A DNA stretch of 64,000 nucleotides from positions 1,578,698 to 1,642,697 of the forward strand of contig NZ_CP048914.1 of assembly GCF_014023125.1 (NCBI RefSeq), given 5' to 3'. The notes under the pieces were generated by a model that was not told the origin of the DNA, made no database searches, and saw nothing but the letters and a program-made list of their open reading frames with translations. Of this stretch, positions 33,722 through 43,521 are shown one piece after another. The translations under genes were made by a program, and so were the position numbers. Position 1 is the stretch's first letter, and every line of letters begins with the position of its first letter. The DNA is from Candidatus Xianfuyuplasma coldseepsis (GTDB lineage Bacteria > Bacillota_I > Bacilli_A > Izemoplasmatales > Izemoplasmataceae).

Positions 33722-35308
33722 ATGAATAACCCATTTTTTAGTAAACGACAAAGTGTACACGCGAAAAACGGCGTTGTAGCAACCAGTGAAGGATTGGCTG
33801 CACAAGCTGGAATGGAAATCCTAAAACAAGGTGGAAATGCGATTGATGCCGCCATTGCTACAGCAGCTGCACTAACCGTTGTCGAACCATGCAGTAATGG
33901 GATTGGTAGCGACAATTTTGCCTTGGTCTATTTTAAGGATAAACTCTATGGGATGAATAGTAGTGGATGGAGTAGTCAAAATATATCAATCGATGCTGTA
34001 AAGGCTCGTGGATATGATGAAATGCCAGCCCAAGGAGTAATTCCAATTACCGTTCCGGGAACACCAAAAGGATGGGCCAATCTAATTGATAAATTTGGGA
34101 ATTTATCTCTTTATGATTGTTTAAAACCGGCCATTCGCTATGCTCGTGAAGGGTTCGCCATCAGCGAAACCGTGGGCTTCTATTTTGAACATGCAATTAA
34201 ACGGTATCGAGATCGCAATAAAACCGATGAGTACAAGCATTTCTTTGATGTGTTTACCAAGAATGGTCAACTATATAAAGCCGGTGATATATTTCAAAGT
34301 AATGATCTTGCGGATACGTTGGAAGAGATAGGTAAAACGAATGCGGATAGTTTCTATACAGGAGACTTATCGAAGAAGATTGTCTCATTTATGAAACAAT
34401 ACAATGGATTTATTGATGCAGATGATTTGGCAGAATTTGATAGTGAGTTTGTAGACCCGATTCACGTTCATTATAAAGGATATGACGTTTGTGAAATTCC
34501 CCCAAATGGTCAGGGAATCACAGCACTTATGGCGCTAAATATATTAAAGGATGAAACGCTTCAATATGGGGATATCATCACCTATCACAAGCAAATTGAG
34601 GCGATTAAAATCGCATTCAGTGATACTTTACAATACGTCACGGATCCACAGTTCATGAAGATGAATCCAGAATTTTTACTAAGTGATGACTACGTAGCAT
34701 GGCGGAAGAAAGATATCACAGACAAGGCATTGCTGCATCAACCGATCGACTATGCGAGTAGTGGCACTGTCTATTTGGCAACGGCAGACAACGAAGGGAA
34801 CATGGTATCGTTTATTCAAAGTAACTACATGGGCTTTGGGAGTGGTATCGTCATCGATGGGACGGGTATTTCAATGCAAAATCGTGGACATACCTTTAAA
34901 CTAGATGAGAGCCATCACAATAAATTAGAACCACGAAAACGAACCTATCATACCATTATTCCCGGCTTCTTAATGAAAGACGGAAAAGGAGTCGGACCTT
35001 TTGGAGTTATGGGTGGGTTTATGCAACCCCAAGGACACCTTCAAGTCGTTATGAACTTAATTGATTTTAACATGAACCCCCAAGCAGCACTCGATGCTCC
35101 CAGATTCCGTTGGGATAAGGGATTGGAAGTTGCATTAGAAAACTCATTTGAGGCGTATGTCGCCCAGAAATTACAATTGAAAGGTCATCAGATCAAGCTG
35201 GATGTTCGTTCTAGTGGATTTGGACGCGGACAAATTATATTGAAACATGGAAACCATTATCTTGCGGGTACCGAAACTCGTTGTGACGGGTATATTGCAT
35301 ATTATTAA
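33722..35308 (+). CDS. Gamma-glutamyltransferase family protein
   Basis: 528-residue N-terminal-nucleophile hydrolase. GGNAIDAAIATAAALTVVEP near the N terminus and GTVYLATADNEGNMVSFIQS with the predicted nucleophile Thr349 mark the family; autocleavage before Thr349 would give large and small subunits. There is no signal peptide, so it resembles the cytoplasmic YwrD-type enzymes rather than the secreted glutathione-degrading Ggt. Substrate unproven. A TATAAT at 33672-33677 and AGGAGTGATGTT precede the ATG. Confidence 0.88.
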   Translation: MNNPFFSKRQSVHAKNGVVATSEGLAAQAGMEILKQGGNAIDAAIATAAALTVVEPCSNGIGSDNFALVYFKDKLYGMNSSGWSSQNISIDAVKARGYDEMPAQGVIPITVPGTPKGWANLIDKFGNLSLYDCLKPAIRYAREGFAISETVGFYFEHAIKRYRDRNKTDEYKHFFDVFTKNGQLYKAGDIFQSNDLADTLEEIGKTNADSFYTGDLSKKIVSFMKQYNGFIDADDLAEFDSEFVDPIHVHYKGYDVCEIPPNGQGITALMALNILKDETLQYGDIITYHKQIEAIKIAFSDTLQYVTDPQFMKMNPEFLLSDDYVAWRKKDITDKALLHQPIDYASSGTVYLATADNEGNMVSFIQSNYMGFGSGIVIDGTGISMQNRGHTFKLDESHHNKLEPRKRTYHTIIPGFLMKDGKGVGPFGVMGGFMQPQGHLQVVMNLIDFNMNPQAALDAPRFRWDKGLEVALENSFEAYVAQKLQLKGHQIKLDVRSSGFGRGQIILKHGNHYLAGTETRCDGYIAYY

Positions 35309-35310
35309 AA

Positions 35311-35333
35311 AAAAACGCACATTGTGCGTTTTT
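35311..35333. terminator. Bidirectional terminator between the GGT and rhodanese genes
   Basis: A 10-bp stem (35311-35320 with 35324-35333) with ATT loop and A/T runs on both arms; serves two convergent genes. Confidence 0.87.
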
Positions 35334-35703
35334 AAGTGGTTAAATTATCAAATCCACCTTCTAAAATATAGATGTCGCTAAAATTATTCTTGGCCAATTT
35401 ACGAGCGATTCGCTTGCTTTTTCGACCATTGTCACAATAGAGATAAATGGATAAATCCTTGCGTACTTTGGTGTACTTATGCGTTAACTCTTTAACTGTG
35501 AAATGACGAGCACCTTTAATTCGATCCGCTTCATAGGCTTCTTTTTTACGAATGTCAATCAGTTGCCCTTTGCGCATATTGTTTTTAAAATCAGTCTCGT
35601 TAATCGTGTGTATCTTTGTGTAATCAATGTTTCGATTTCGTGTTAAAAACCATCCAAGTAATAACCCGGCAGCGATGGCGATAATAATTTGAATCCAGTC
35701 CAT
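35332..35703 (-). CDS. Membrane-anchored rhodanese-like protein
   Basis: 123 residues: an N-terminal membrane helix (about 4-20) and a single rhodanese domain with LIDIRKKEAYEADRIKGARH and the active-site loop YCDNGRKS (Cys90). Probably a sulfur carrier or transferase at the inner face of the membrane. Start chosen at ATG 35703 because GAGGAGTGATTGT precedes it; ten upstream codons in frame lie before that site. Confidence 0.85.
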   Translation of the reverse strand: MDWIQIIIAIAAGLLLGWFLTRNRNIDYTKIHTINETDFKNNMRKGQLIDIRKKEAYEADRIKGARHFTVKELTHKYTKVRKDLSIYLYCDNGRKSKRIARKLAKNNFSDIYILEGGFDNLTT

Positions 35704-35839
35704 ACAATCACTCCTCACATAGATTATAACCACGAATTATATGCTTGTCAATTTTAATATCTTGTTGTATATTTATTAGTTATATGTTATATATAAGAAA
35801 GAATTCGCTTATATTCTAGACAAAAATGGGTTTTTTGTT

Positions 35840-35845
35840 TATAAT
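35840..35845 (+). promoter_or_regulatory. Probable -10 box of efp
   Basis: TATAAT lies 26 bases before the efp start, in an AT-rich 168-base divergent gap (35704-35871) that also must hold the rhodanese promoter. No other structure was seen there. Confidence 0.5.
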
Positions 35846-35871
35846 ATTATCTATGATTAGGAGTGAAAAAC

Positions 35872-36429
35872 ATGATAACAACAAATGACTTTAAAACAGG
35901 GATTACAATCCAAAGTGATGGCAACCTTTGGAGCGTTATTGAATTTCAACATGTAAAACCTGGGAAAGGTAGTGCGTTTGTTCGTAGTAAACTTCGTAAT
36001 TTACGTACTGGTGCGGTGATTGACAAAACATGGCGTGCTGGTGAAAAAGTAGCAACCGCACATATCGATAAAAATAAAATGGCGTATCTCTATTCCGCCG
36101 GAGACACCTATGTGTTTATGAACAATGAAACGTATGAACAAATTGAAATTCCCTTTGCCCAAATTGAATATCAACTAAATTTCATCGTTGAAGGAATGGA
36201 AGTGAACGTCATCAGTTTTGAAGGAGAGATCTTAGGGGTTGATATTCCTGAAAAAGTGACTCTCACTGTAACAGAAGCTGATCCAGCAGTAAAAGGTAAT
36301 ACCGCTCAAAGTGCAACAAAAGATTGTGTTGTCGAAACCGGATTCAAACTACAAGTACCATTGTTTGTCAATCAAGGGGATAAAATTGTCATCAACACAT
36401 CAACTGGAAAATACGATACACGAGCGTAA
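35872..36429 (+). CDS. efp: Elongation factor P
   Basis: Rescues ribosomes stalled on polyproline. 185 residues in the three usual beta domains. The tip loop [10 protein letters not shown] carries Lys32, the residue that Bacillus subtilis modifies with 5-aminopentanol. No epmA/epmB/earP is visible. GGAGTGAAAAAC precedes ATG 35872; a GTG three codons earlier overlaps that site. Confidence 0.96.
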   Translation: MITTNDFKTGITIQSDGNLWSVIEFQHVKPGKGSAFVRSKLRNLRTGAVIDKTWRAGEKVATAHIDKNKMAYLYSAGDTYVFMNNETYEQIEIPFAQIEYQLNFIVEGMEVNVISFEGEILGVDIPEKVTLTVTEADPAVKGNTAQSATKDCVVETGFKLQVPLFVNQGDKIVINTSTGKYDTRA

Positions 36430-36452
36430 TTAAATAAGGAAGTGAACAAGAA

Positions 36453-37796
36453 ATGGATGATTATTGGCAGAGGTATTTGCTAGCATTCACCGACATCCCG
36501 GTAGGATTACTCGCATTAATGGTTGGACTCTTACTTATGAGTGCCTTCTTTAGCTTAAGTGAAACGGTGTTCTCAAGTGTGAACGTGATTCGCTTAAAAA
36601 CATTTATCGAGGATGGTATAAAAGGAAGTAAAAAAGGACTGTGGATTACAGAAAACTTTGATCGTACATTAACGACCATCTTGGTCGGAAACAATTTGGC
36701 AAACATTGCACTTGCTACCGTAAGTGTCTCCTTGTTTACGCAAATCTTTGGCGATCCAACGGTTGTCAATTTGATGAATACATTTGTCATGACAACGATT
36801 ATATTAATCTTTGGTGAAATCGTTCCAAAGAGTTTTGCGAAAAACAATGCCGAACGACTCGCACTTGTATTGAGTAACATTATGTATTGGTTAATCAGTA
36901 TCATGTCACCAATCACGTGGATATTCCTCAAAATACGTGGGTTATTAATCAAGGAAAACGATGAAATCACCATCAGTGTTACCGGTGATGAGTTGGAGAC
37001 GATTATTGATACGATGGAAGAAGAAGGTTCCATCGATGAAGATGAAGCAGAAATGCTTCAGTCGGTACTTGATTTAAGTGAAAAAACCGTGTATGACATT
37101 ATGACACCACGGGTGGACATGATTGCAATTGATGTCAATGAAGAAGTGGAAACGATTAAGAAGATATTCTTTGATCATCAGTTTTCACGATTACCGGTGT
37201 ATGATAAATCCGTCGATAACATTGTCGGGATTTTACATGAACGCGATTTCTTTACCAAACTGATTAAAGATCAAAAAATATACATTCGTAAATTGATGAA
37301 AGAAGCGATGTTTGTATCCAAATCGATGCGTGTGGATACCTTAATCGAACTTTTACAACGAGAAAAAGCTCATATGGCAGTTGTCAGTGGTGAGTATGGT
37401 GGAACCAGTGGTGTTGTCACCATGGAAGATGCGTTGGAAGAACTCGTTGGCGAGATTTATGACGAACATGATGAAGTCGATGATGAAATGATTTCTCAAA
37501 TCAAAGAATTCAAATTTGGCATCAACGCCGATATTGACTTGGAAGATTTGTTTGAAGAACTGGATATCGGGACACCACCGGAGACACAATACAGTAATCT
37601 AGGCGGATGGCTCTATGGCATGTTTGAGGATCTTCCTGAAGTGGATATGCACTATAACTACTTACAAGAAATACCCAACTATGAACACGACGATGATGAA
37701 CCTAGTTGGTTGAATTTAAAATTCGTTATTAAAGAAATTCGTGATCGACGCATCACGTATGTTCATTTAACTGTGGAAAACGTAACAAAAGAGTAA
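36453..37796 (+). CDS. CNNM/CBS-domain hemolysin-C family protein
   Basis: 447 residues: CNNM transmembrane domain (about 15-180, with ALMVGLLLMSAFFSLSETV and LIFGEIVPKSFAKNNAE), two CBS domains (about 215-330, containing MTPRVDMIAIDV and DHQFSRLPVYD) and a C-terminal CorC/HlyC domain. Proteins of this type export magnesium or move other divalent ions, and CBS domains sense ATP-Mg. Start is 23 bases after efp with AAGGAAGTG before it, so it may be co-transcribed with efp. Confidence 0.92.
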   Translation: MDDYWQRYLLAFTDIPVGLLALMVGLLLMSAFFSLSETVFSSVNVIRLKTFIEDGIKGSKKGLWITENFDRTLTTILVGNNLANIALATVSVSLFTQIFGDPTVVNLMNTFVMTTIILIFGEIVPKSFAKNNAERLALVLSNIMYWLISIMSPITWIFLKIRGLLIKENDEITISVTGDELETIIDTMEEEGSIDEDEAEMLQSVLDLSEKTVYDIMTPRVDMIAIDVNEEVETIKKIFFDHQFSRLPVYDKSVDNIVGILHERDFFTKLIKDQKIYIRKLMKEAMFVSKSMRVDTLIELLQREKAHMAVVSGEYGGTSGVVTMEDALEELVGEIYDEHDEVDDEMISQIKEFKFGINADIDLEDLFEELDIGTPPETQYSNLGGWLYGMFEDLPEVDMHYNYLQEIPNYEHDDDEPSWLNLKFVIKEIRDRRITYVHLTVENVTKE

Positions 37797-37818
37797 AAAG
37801 AGGTACACCCTCTTTTTT
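37795..37818 (+). terminator. Terminator after the CNNM/CBS gene
   Basis: AAAAAGAGG (37795-37803) and CCTCTTTTT (37809-37817) with a TACAC loop; left arm begins in the stop codon. Confidence 0.85.
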
Positions 37819-37837
37819 GCTGTTTGGTGGTGAAAAT

Positions 37838-38554
37838 ATGGAACGACTACAAAAAGTGATTGCCCATAGTGGTTATTGCTCTCGGCGCAAGGCCGAAGAA
37901 CTGATTGTTGCTGGTAACGTGTTTGTGAATGGTGAAAAAGTCACTGAGCTCGGAACAAAAGTGTCGTCAAGTGACGATATTGTTATCAATGGCCAAGCTT
38001 TATCCAAAGAAGATTTGGTCTATTATGTCCTCTACAAACCCGAAGGATATGTCTCGACTACAAGCGATGAGAAAAACCGACGCACTGTTTTGGATTTAGT
38101 ACCAAGTGATAAACGTGTGTATCCCGTTGGTCGATTGGATTACGATACCTCCGGCGTATTGTTGATAACCAATGATGGAACCTTCACGAATCAAATGACA
38201 TCGCCACACAAAGGTATTGAAAAAGAATATGTGGCAAAAGTAGAGGGGTTTGTTCGTAAGAATGAATCGGCACAACTTCGTCGTGGCATTGAAATTGATG
38301 GGTATAAGACCAAACCAGCGTTTGTGAAGAATGTGACCTATACCAAGAAAAATGAAACGTCGATTGTGACTTTGATTATTACCGAGGGGAAATATCATCA
38401 AGTGAAGAAAATGTTTGAAGCGATTGGGCATCCGGTTCTATCGTTGAAACGAACCCGTTTTGGTATGGTAACTGTCGAAGGAATGAAAAAAGGCGAAATT
38501 AGACGATTGAAACCCTATGAACTAAAACAATTGAAAGAACAAGTAAAATCGTAA
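37838..38554 (+). CDS. rluB: rRNA pseudouridine synthase, RluB/RsuA family
   Basis: 238 residues: N-terminal S4 domain (MERLQKVIAHSGYCSRRKAEELI) and RsuA-type catalytic domain with the GRLDYDTSGVLLIT motif carrying the catalytic Asp. RluB type modifies the 23S rRNA peptidyl-transferase region; RsuA would target 16S. The assignment to RluB is by resemblance to the Bacillota enzyme that neighbours cmk. Start ATG 37838 has GGTGGTGAAAAT upstream. Confidence 0.87.
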   Translation: MERLQKVIAHSGYCSRRKAEELIVAGNVFVNGEKVTELGTKVSSSDDIVINGQALSKEDLVYYVLYKPEGYVSTTSDEKNRRTVLDLVPSDKRVYPVGRLDYDTSGVLLITNDGTFTNQMTSPHKGIEKEYVAKVEGFVRKNESAQLRRGIEIDGYKTKPAFVKNVTYTKKNETSIVTLIITEGKYHQVKKMFEAIGHPVLSLKRTRFGMVTVEGMKKGEIRRLKPYELKQLKEQVKS

Positions 38555-38579
38555 ATACTATGTACTTTTTAAAATAATT

Positions 38580-38588
38580 TGTTATAAT
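38580..38588 (+). promoter_or_regulatory. Extended -10 promoter of the cmk operon
   Basis: TGT-TATAAT, 27 bases before the cmk start. It makes the in-frame ATG at 38594 impossible as a start, since transcription should begin at about that base. Confidence 0.65.
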
Positions 38589-38614
38589 AAAACATGTTGA
38601 AAAGAGGTGATGCG

Positions 38615-39286
38615 GTGAAGTATATGCAAATTGCCCTTGACGGACCAGCTGGAGCAGGTAAAAGTACCATTGCTAAATTGCTTGCAGAAAAACTGGACTT
38701 TATCTTTATTGATACAGGTGCAATGTACCGCGCCGTAACCCTTAAAGCCATCCGTTTAGGACTGAATCTAAACGATGAAAATGTATTTGAATTTATTGAT
38801 CATACGACATTTATGTTCCATGATGGACACCTGTTTATGGATGGAAAGGATGTCCACGATGAAGTGCGGAAAAACGATATCTCCAACAATGTATCATTGG
38901 TGTCATCGTATCTAACCGTACGCCAGCGTTTGGTTGCGATCCAACAGACCCTTGCGAAACATCACAATGTGGTAATGGATGGTCGTGATATTGGAACCAA
39001 AGTTCTTCCCAAAGCCGATGTGAAATTCTTTTTAACAGCATCGATAGAAGAACGTGCAATGCGTCGTCATCAAGACAACTTGAAACGAAACATTGCCAGT
39101 GATTTAGAACAATTAAAGTTAGAAATTGCGCGACGCGACCATCTGGACGCAACGCGGAAACATAGCCCGTTAAAACCGGCAGAAGATGCGATTATCATCG
39201 ATACATCGCATATGAGCATCAACGACGTCGTTCAGACGCTTACGACAAAGATAAGAGAGGTTGAGAACTATGGATATGGAGTTTAA
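38615..39286 (+). CDS. cmk: Cytidylate kinase
   Basis: Phosphorylates CMP and dCMP. 223 residues with P-loop GPAGAGKST, DTGAMYRAVTLKA and DGRDIGTKVLP, all standard. The GTG at 38615 is the best start, 5 bases after GAGGTG; the ATG at 38624 is 14 bases away. The rpsA-like gene overlaps its end by 17 bases, the common cmk-rpsA order. Confidence 0.95.
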   Translation: MKYMQIALDGPAGAGKSTIAKLLAEKLDFIFIDTGAMYRAVTLKAIRLGLNLNDENVFEFIDHTTFMFHDGHLFMDGKDVHDEVRKNDISNNVSLVSSYLTVRQRLVAIQQTLAKHHNVVMDGRDIGTKVLPKADVKFFLTASIEERAMRRHQDNLKRNIASDLEQLKLEIARRDHLDATRKHSPLKPAEDAIIIDTSHMSINDVVQTLTTKIREVENYGYGV

Positions 39287-40655
39287 AATGACGAATGTCA
39301 AAGTAGGAAAATTTGTTAAGGGGACAGTTTTCCACGTCACAGATGATTTGTGTTATGTCGACATAAAAGCATTTGCTGATGGTGTTATTTATAAAGAGGG
39401 ATTCAGTTTAGGGAATACCATTTCCTCCTGTAAAGAAGTAGTCAAAGAAGGAGATGAAATGGAATTTAAAATCACGAAAATTGATCACGAAAATCAACGA
39501 ATCTTGTTGAGTCGTAAAGATATGTTGAAAAGCGAAAAACGCAAGAAATTTGATGAAGAAACCAAAGATCAACAACGGATTCAAGGGAAAGTAACTCGTG
39601 TGACTCGTGGTGGATTATTGCTTCGCCATGAAGGAATTGAAATGTTTATGCCAAACAGTCATATAGACGTGAAATTTGTGAATCCCGAAGATTTCAAAGG
39701 GCAAACATTGGAATGTGTTGTCATTGAAAACAGCGACCGCAAAGTCGTTGTATCACGTAAGGTTCTTCAACAAGAAGACATGAAACTAGCGAAAAAAGAA
39801 GCATTTGATAATCTTGAAGTGGGTAGTACTGTAGAAGGTACTGTTCAAAATGTGCTCGATTTTGGTGCATTTGTTGAGCTTGGTGGAATCCAGGGATTAC
39901 TACATGTCAGTGAAATTTCACATCATCGTGTAAACAGTGCAAAAGATGAACTCAAAACCGGTGACAAAGTAACGGTTAAAATCCTGAAAAAAGAAAAAGG
40001 AAAAGTATCCTTAAGCTTAAAAGCATTGCAAAAAACACCATGGGAACTGTATGCAGACACGCACAATGTCGGTGATGAAGTAACTGGTAAAGTGGTTCGT
40101 AAAATGAAAAGTGCAATGTTGCTTGAAGTCGACCAAGATGTAGTGGGAATTATTAATAGCAAAGACTATTCGTGGAACCCCCATGAAAACTTAGCTGGTA
40201 TGGTTGAAGTAGGCGATACTGTTAATGTAAAAATTCTAAGCATGGATGTTAAAAAGCGTCGCATGAGTTTATCGAAAAAACACTTAGAGTACAATCCATG
40301 GGCAGACGTCAGCGTCAAAAAAGGCGAAGAAGTCAGTGGAACCGTAGTGGAACTACAATCCAACGGTGCACTTGTTCAAGTGCAAAACGTCAACGCCTTC
40401 TTACCGATTGGTGAGATTTCCTCTGATCGCATTAGTCAACTCAGCGATGTCTTAAAAGTCGAACAAGTCATCAACGCGGTGGTTCTCGATGTTGATAAAG
40501 ACAACTGGCGAATGAAAATTTCGATCAAAGCACTCAAAGAACAAAAAGAACGTGAATTATTCGAAAAATATAAAGAAACCGAAGAAGAAGTCAAAGCACA
40601 AACACTTGGTGATTTGTTTGCCGACAAATTCGAGGAATTAAAAGACGACGAATAA
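39270..40655 (+). CDS. S1-domain RNA-binding protein (RpsA/YpfD-like)
   Basis: 461 residues with five S1 domains, starting at about residues 10, 100, 190, 275 and 360; the third (VGSTVEGTVQNVLDFGAFVELGGIQGLLHVSEIS) is the most typical. Bacillota proteins in this position are shorter than the six-domain S1 of Proteobacteria and are not essential in Bacillus; whether it is a true ribosomal protein here is unknown. GAGAGG lies 9 bases before ATG 39270. Confidence 0.9.
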   Translation: MDMEFKMTNVKVGKFVKGTVFHVTDDLCYVDIKAFADGVIYKEGFSLGNTISSCKEVVKEGDEMEFKITKIDHENQRILLSRKDMLKSEKRKKFDEETKDQQRIQGKVTRVTRGGLLLRHEGIEMFMPNSHIDVKFVNPEDFKGQTLECVVIENSDRKVVVSRKVLQQEDMKLAKKEAFDNLEVGSTVEGTVQNVLDFGAFVELGGIQGLLHVSEISHHRVNSAKDELKTGDKVTVKILKKEKGKVSLSLKALQKTPWELYADTHNVGDEVTGKVVRKMKSAMLLEVDQDVVGIINSKDYSWNPHENLAGMVEVGDTVNVKILSMDVKKRRMSLSKKHLEYNPWADVSVKKGEEVSGTVVELQSNGALVQVQNVNAFLPIGEISSDRISQLSDVLKVEQVINAVVLDVDKDNWRMKISIKALKEQKERELFEKYKETEEEVKAQTLGDLFADKFEELKDDE

Positions 40656-40667
40656 GGGTGTGGTCCT

Positions 40668-41975
40668 ATGTACCCTACTGTTGCCATTGTCGGTCGACCC
40701 AATGTTGGGAAATCGACACTGTTCAACCGCATCGTCGGTGATCGGGTTTCCATCACCGATGACGAACCGGGAATCACCCGGGATCGGATCTATGCGAAAG
40801 CCGAATGGCTAACCAAACAATTTCATATAATAGACACTGGGGGTATCGACTTTAACGATACTCCTTTTATCCATGAAATAAAGCAACAAACACAGATTGC
40901 CATCGACGAAGCCGATGTCATTCTTTTCGTTTGCGATATTCGGAGTGGGATTACCGATGATGACATGTACATTGCCCGGATGCTATACAAAGCCGATAAA
41001 CCTGTTGTCATTGCGTTAAACAAAGCCGATGATAAGAATCTTACCGATACGATGTATGAATTTTATAGTCTTGGCCTTGGCGATCCGATTCCTGTGAGTA
41101 GTGGACATGGTATTGGGATTGGCGATATGCTCGATGAAGTCGTTCGCAAGCTGCCACTAAAAGAAGAAGTTGTCTATGAAGAAGATCGGATCAAACTCTG
41201 TTTGATCGGTCGACCCAATGTTGGGAAATCATCGCTATTCAACGCATTAATTGGCGAAGAACGAGTCATTGTATCCGACATTGAAGGGACAACAAGAGAT
41301 TCCATTGACAGTTTATTTTCCTACAATGAACAAGATTATGTCGTCATCGATACCGCCGGATTACGGAAACGTGGTAAAGTTTATGAGAATGCGGAAAAAT
41401 ACAGTGTGCTGCGTGCACTCTCAGCCATCGAACGCAGTGACATCTGTCTGATTTTAATCGATGCAGAAACCGGAATCCGTGAACAGGATAAAAAAATTGC
41501 CGGCTATGCAATCGATGCTGGCAAAGCCGTAATGTTGGTGGTTAATAAATGGGATACCATTACCAAAGATACGAATACAATGAATCGCTGGATCAAAGAA
41601 ATTGAGTCCCATTTTCAATTTGTCAAGTTTGCGCCCATCTTATTCTTAAGTGCGAAAACCAAGCAACGGGTTCATACGATATTCCCTGCGATCCAAAACA
41701 CATTTGTTAACTATAATCGACGTGTTCAAACCTCGGTGTTAAATGATGTCTTACTGGATGCGTTTTACGTTAATCCACCGAAACCACATAATGGAGAGCG
41801 GGTCAAACTGTTCTATGCGACACAAGTCGCTGTGAAGCCACCGACGTTTGTCCTCTTTGTCAATGATGAGGACTGTATGCATTTTAGTTATGAACGATAT
41901 TTACGCAATCGATTACGAGAATCCTTTCATTTTGAAGGGACCCCGATTAAAATTATTCTCAGAAAGCGTGATTAG
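40668..41975 (+). CDS. der: GTPase Der
   Basis: Ribosome assembly GTPase with two tandem G domains and a C-terminal KH-like domain. G1 motifs are GRPNVGKST at 9-17 and GRPNVGKSS in the second domain; both have DTAG/DTGG and NKxD motifs. 435 residues is standard. gpsA begins on the base right after its stop. Confidence 0.97.
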   Translation: MYPTVAIVGRPNVGKSTLFNRIVGDRVSITDDEPGITRDRIYAKAEWLTKQFHIIDTGGIDFNDTPFIHEIKQQTQIAIDEADVILFVCDIRSGITDDDMYIARMLYKADKPVVIALNKADDKNLTDTMYEFYSLGLGDPIPVSSGHGIGIGDMLDEVVRKLPLKEEVVYEEDRIKLCLIGRPNVGKSSLFNALIGEERVIVSDIEGTTRDSIDSLFSYNEQDYVVIDTAGLRKRGKVYENAEKYSVLRALSAIERSDICLILIDAETGIREQDKKIAGYAIDAGKAVMLVVNKWDTITKDTNTMNRWIKEIESHFQFVKFAPILFLSAKTKQRVHTIFPAIQNTFVNYNRRVQTSVLNDVLLDAFYVNPPKPHNGERVKLFYATQVAVKPPTFVLFVNDEDCMHFSYERYLRNRLRESFHFEGTPIKIILRKRD

Positions 41976-42971
41976 ATGAAAATCAGTGTTATTGGTGGTG
42001 GATCCTGGGGTCTTGCCCTATCCACTGTCCTCAGCAACAACAATCATGATGTGTTGGTATATGATGTTGATCCAAAAATCGTCAAAAAAGTGAATACATT
42101 GCACATTTGTATTCAATTAGATGAGGATATTAATGACGATATTCGCGCAACAAATAACATTCAAGAGGCGATATCCTTTAGTGATGTCCTCTTGTTTGCC
42201 GTACCGACAAAAGTACTGCGTCCAGCGTTGCGTAGTGTAGTTGACGTCATCGAACGACCAAAATTATGCATCAATGCAGCCAAAGGAATTGAACCGGAAA
42301 CATTTTTACGTGTCAGTGAGATCTTTAAAGAGATGGTACCGGCCGAATTTTTAAAAGGATTTGTGGCCTTGAGTGGTCCCTCCCATGCCGAAGAGGTCAT
42401 TCAAGGAATGACGACTGTCATCACGTGTGCAAGTGAAGTGGAGGAACATGCGATTTTTGCACAACATCTCTTCCATAATAGTGATTATTTCCGTGTCTAC
42501 TCATCCACCGATTTGAAAGGTGTTGAACTTGGTGGAGCGCTAAAAAATATTTTTGCTCTTGCAAGTGGTTTAATTGCCGGAAAAGGACTCGGTGATAACG
42601 CACGAGCAGCATTAATTACTCGTGGTTTGGTCGAAATGCAGAAATTTTATGAGTCGTATGGTGCTGATACAGCTAGCCTGTTTGGATTGACAGGAATTGG
42701 TGATTTGATTGTTACTTGTACCAGTCCTCATTCACGTAACTTCCAAGCCGGGTATAAAATCGGACACGGGAAGGATCTAGAAGAGACACTCGAATCAATG
42801 ACCATGGTTGTTGAAGGGATACGAACATGCGAAGCAGCCTATAAGTACGCCGTTGAACACGATTTAGAATTACCGATTATTGAACAGATTTATAATGTTT
42901 TATTTAATAAATTAGACCCCGAAATCGCCTATCGGAACCTCTTTGAGCGGAGTCGAAAAAAAGAGCTTTGA
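41976..42971 (+). CDS. gpsA: Glycerol-3-phosphate dehydrogenase [NAD(P)+]
   Basis: Makes sn-glycerol 3-phosphate from dihydroxyacetone phosphate for phospholipid synthesis, feeding PgsA and the acyltransferase of this window. 331 residues with Rossmann motif GGGSWGLALS, AAKGIEPET, SGPSHAEEV and the catalytic-Lys helix LGGALKNIFALASG. der-gpsA-hup order is that of Bacillus. Confidence 0.96.
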   Translation: MKISVIGGGSWGLALSTVLSNNNHDVLVYDVDPKIVKKVNTLHICIQLDEDINDDIRATNNIQEAISFSDVLLFAVPTKVLRPALRSVVDVIERPKLCINAAKGIEPETFLRVSEIFKEMVPAEFLKGFVALSGPSHAEEVIQGMTTVITCASEVEEHAIFAQHLFHNSDYFRVYSSTDLKGVELGGALKNIFALASGLIAGKGLGDNARAALITRGLVEMQKFYESYGADTASLFGLTGIGDLIVTCTSPHSRNFQAGYKIGHGKDLEETLESMTMVVEGIRTCEAAYKYAVEHDLELPIIEQIYNVLFNKLDPEIAYRNLFERSRKKEL

Positions 42972-43037
42972 TACCATCATATGAACGACCTCTCAAATGA
43001 AAAGGCTTTAATTAAGGTATATAGCCGAGTATCAAAA

Positions 43038-43121
43038 TTGACCACCTTATTTATAAAAAATATGGTTTAATTAGATAAAGTGCCGAATATCCTTGCAATA
43101 AAGCCGTTTAACTGCTATAAT
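43038..43121 (+). promoter_or_regulatory. Tandem promoters of hup in a 182-base leader
   Basis: Proximal: TTGCAA (43093-43098), 17 bases, TATAAT (43116-43121) with TGC before it, a near-ideal promoter. Distal and weaker: TTGACC (43038-43043), 17 bases, TATGGT (43061-43066). The gap 42972-43153 holds nothing else recognised apart from a loose GGCT/AGCC pairing near 43005-43025. Confidence 0.7.
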
Positions 43122-43153
43122 AATTACAGATAAAAAAATAGGGAGGCAAATTT

Positions 43154-43426
43154 ATGAACAAAACTGAATTAATTGCTCGCATCGCAGAGGTTTCAGGTTT
43201 AACAAAAAAAGATTCTGAAACTGCATTGAACGCAACATTAGCAGCTGTACAAGAATCATTAGTAGCAGGAGAAAAAGTAGTCTTAACTGGATTTGGTACA
43301 TTTGAAGTACGCAATCGTAAAGCTCGTGTTGGTCACAACCCACGTACCAACGAAAAAATTCACATTCCTGCACAAAAATCACCTGCTTTCAAAGCTGGTA
43401 AAGTTTTAAAAGAAGCTGTAAGATAA
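43154..43426 (+). CDS. hup: HU family DNA-binding protein
   Basis: Nucleoid protein that bends DNA as a dimer. 90 residues, beginning MNKTELIARIAEVSGLTKKD, with GFGTFEVRNRKARVGHNPRT as the start of the DNA-binding arm. Strong GGGAGG site and a strong promoter agree with high expression. Confidence 0.97.
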   Translation: MNKTELIARIAEVSGLTKKDSETALNATLAAVQESLVAGEKVVLTGFGTFEVRNRKARVGHNPRTNEKIHIPAQKSPAFKAGKVLKEAVR

Positions 43427-43442
43427 TTACCTACTCAAAGTA

Positions 43443-43476
43443 AAAAAATATCACAAGAAATTGTGGTATTTTTTTG
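43443..43476 (+). terminator. hup terminator
   Basis: A 12-bp stem with one T-G pair (about 43445-43456 with 43461-43472), GAAA loop, long T tract. Confidence 0.85.
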
Positions 43477-43521
43477 TTATTTATGGTACTTTTGTAGTGT
43501 AAACTTTAAGGAGGTGACAAT

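Noticed and set aside
36461..37033. 190-codon open frame on the - strand opposite the CNNM/CBS gene
   Set aside because: Hydrophobic shadow of the membrane domain on the other strand; no start signal and no family resemblance.
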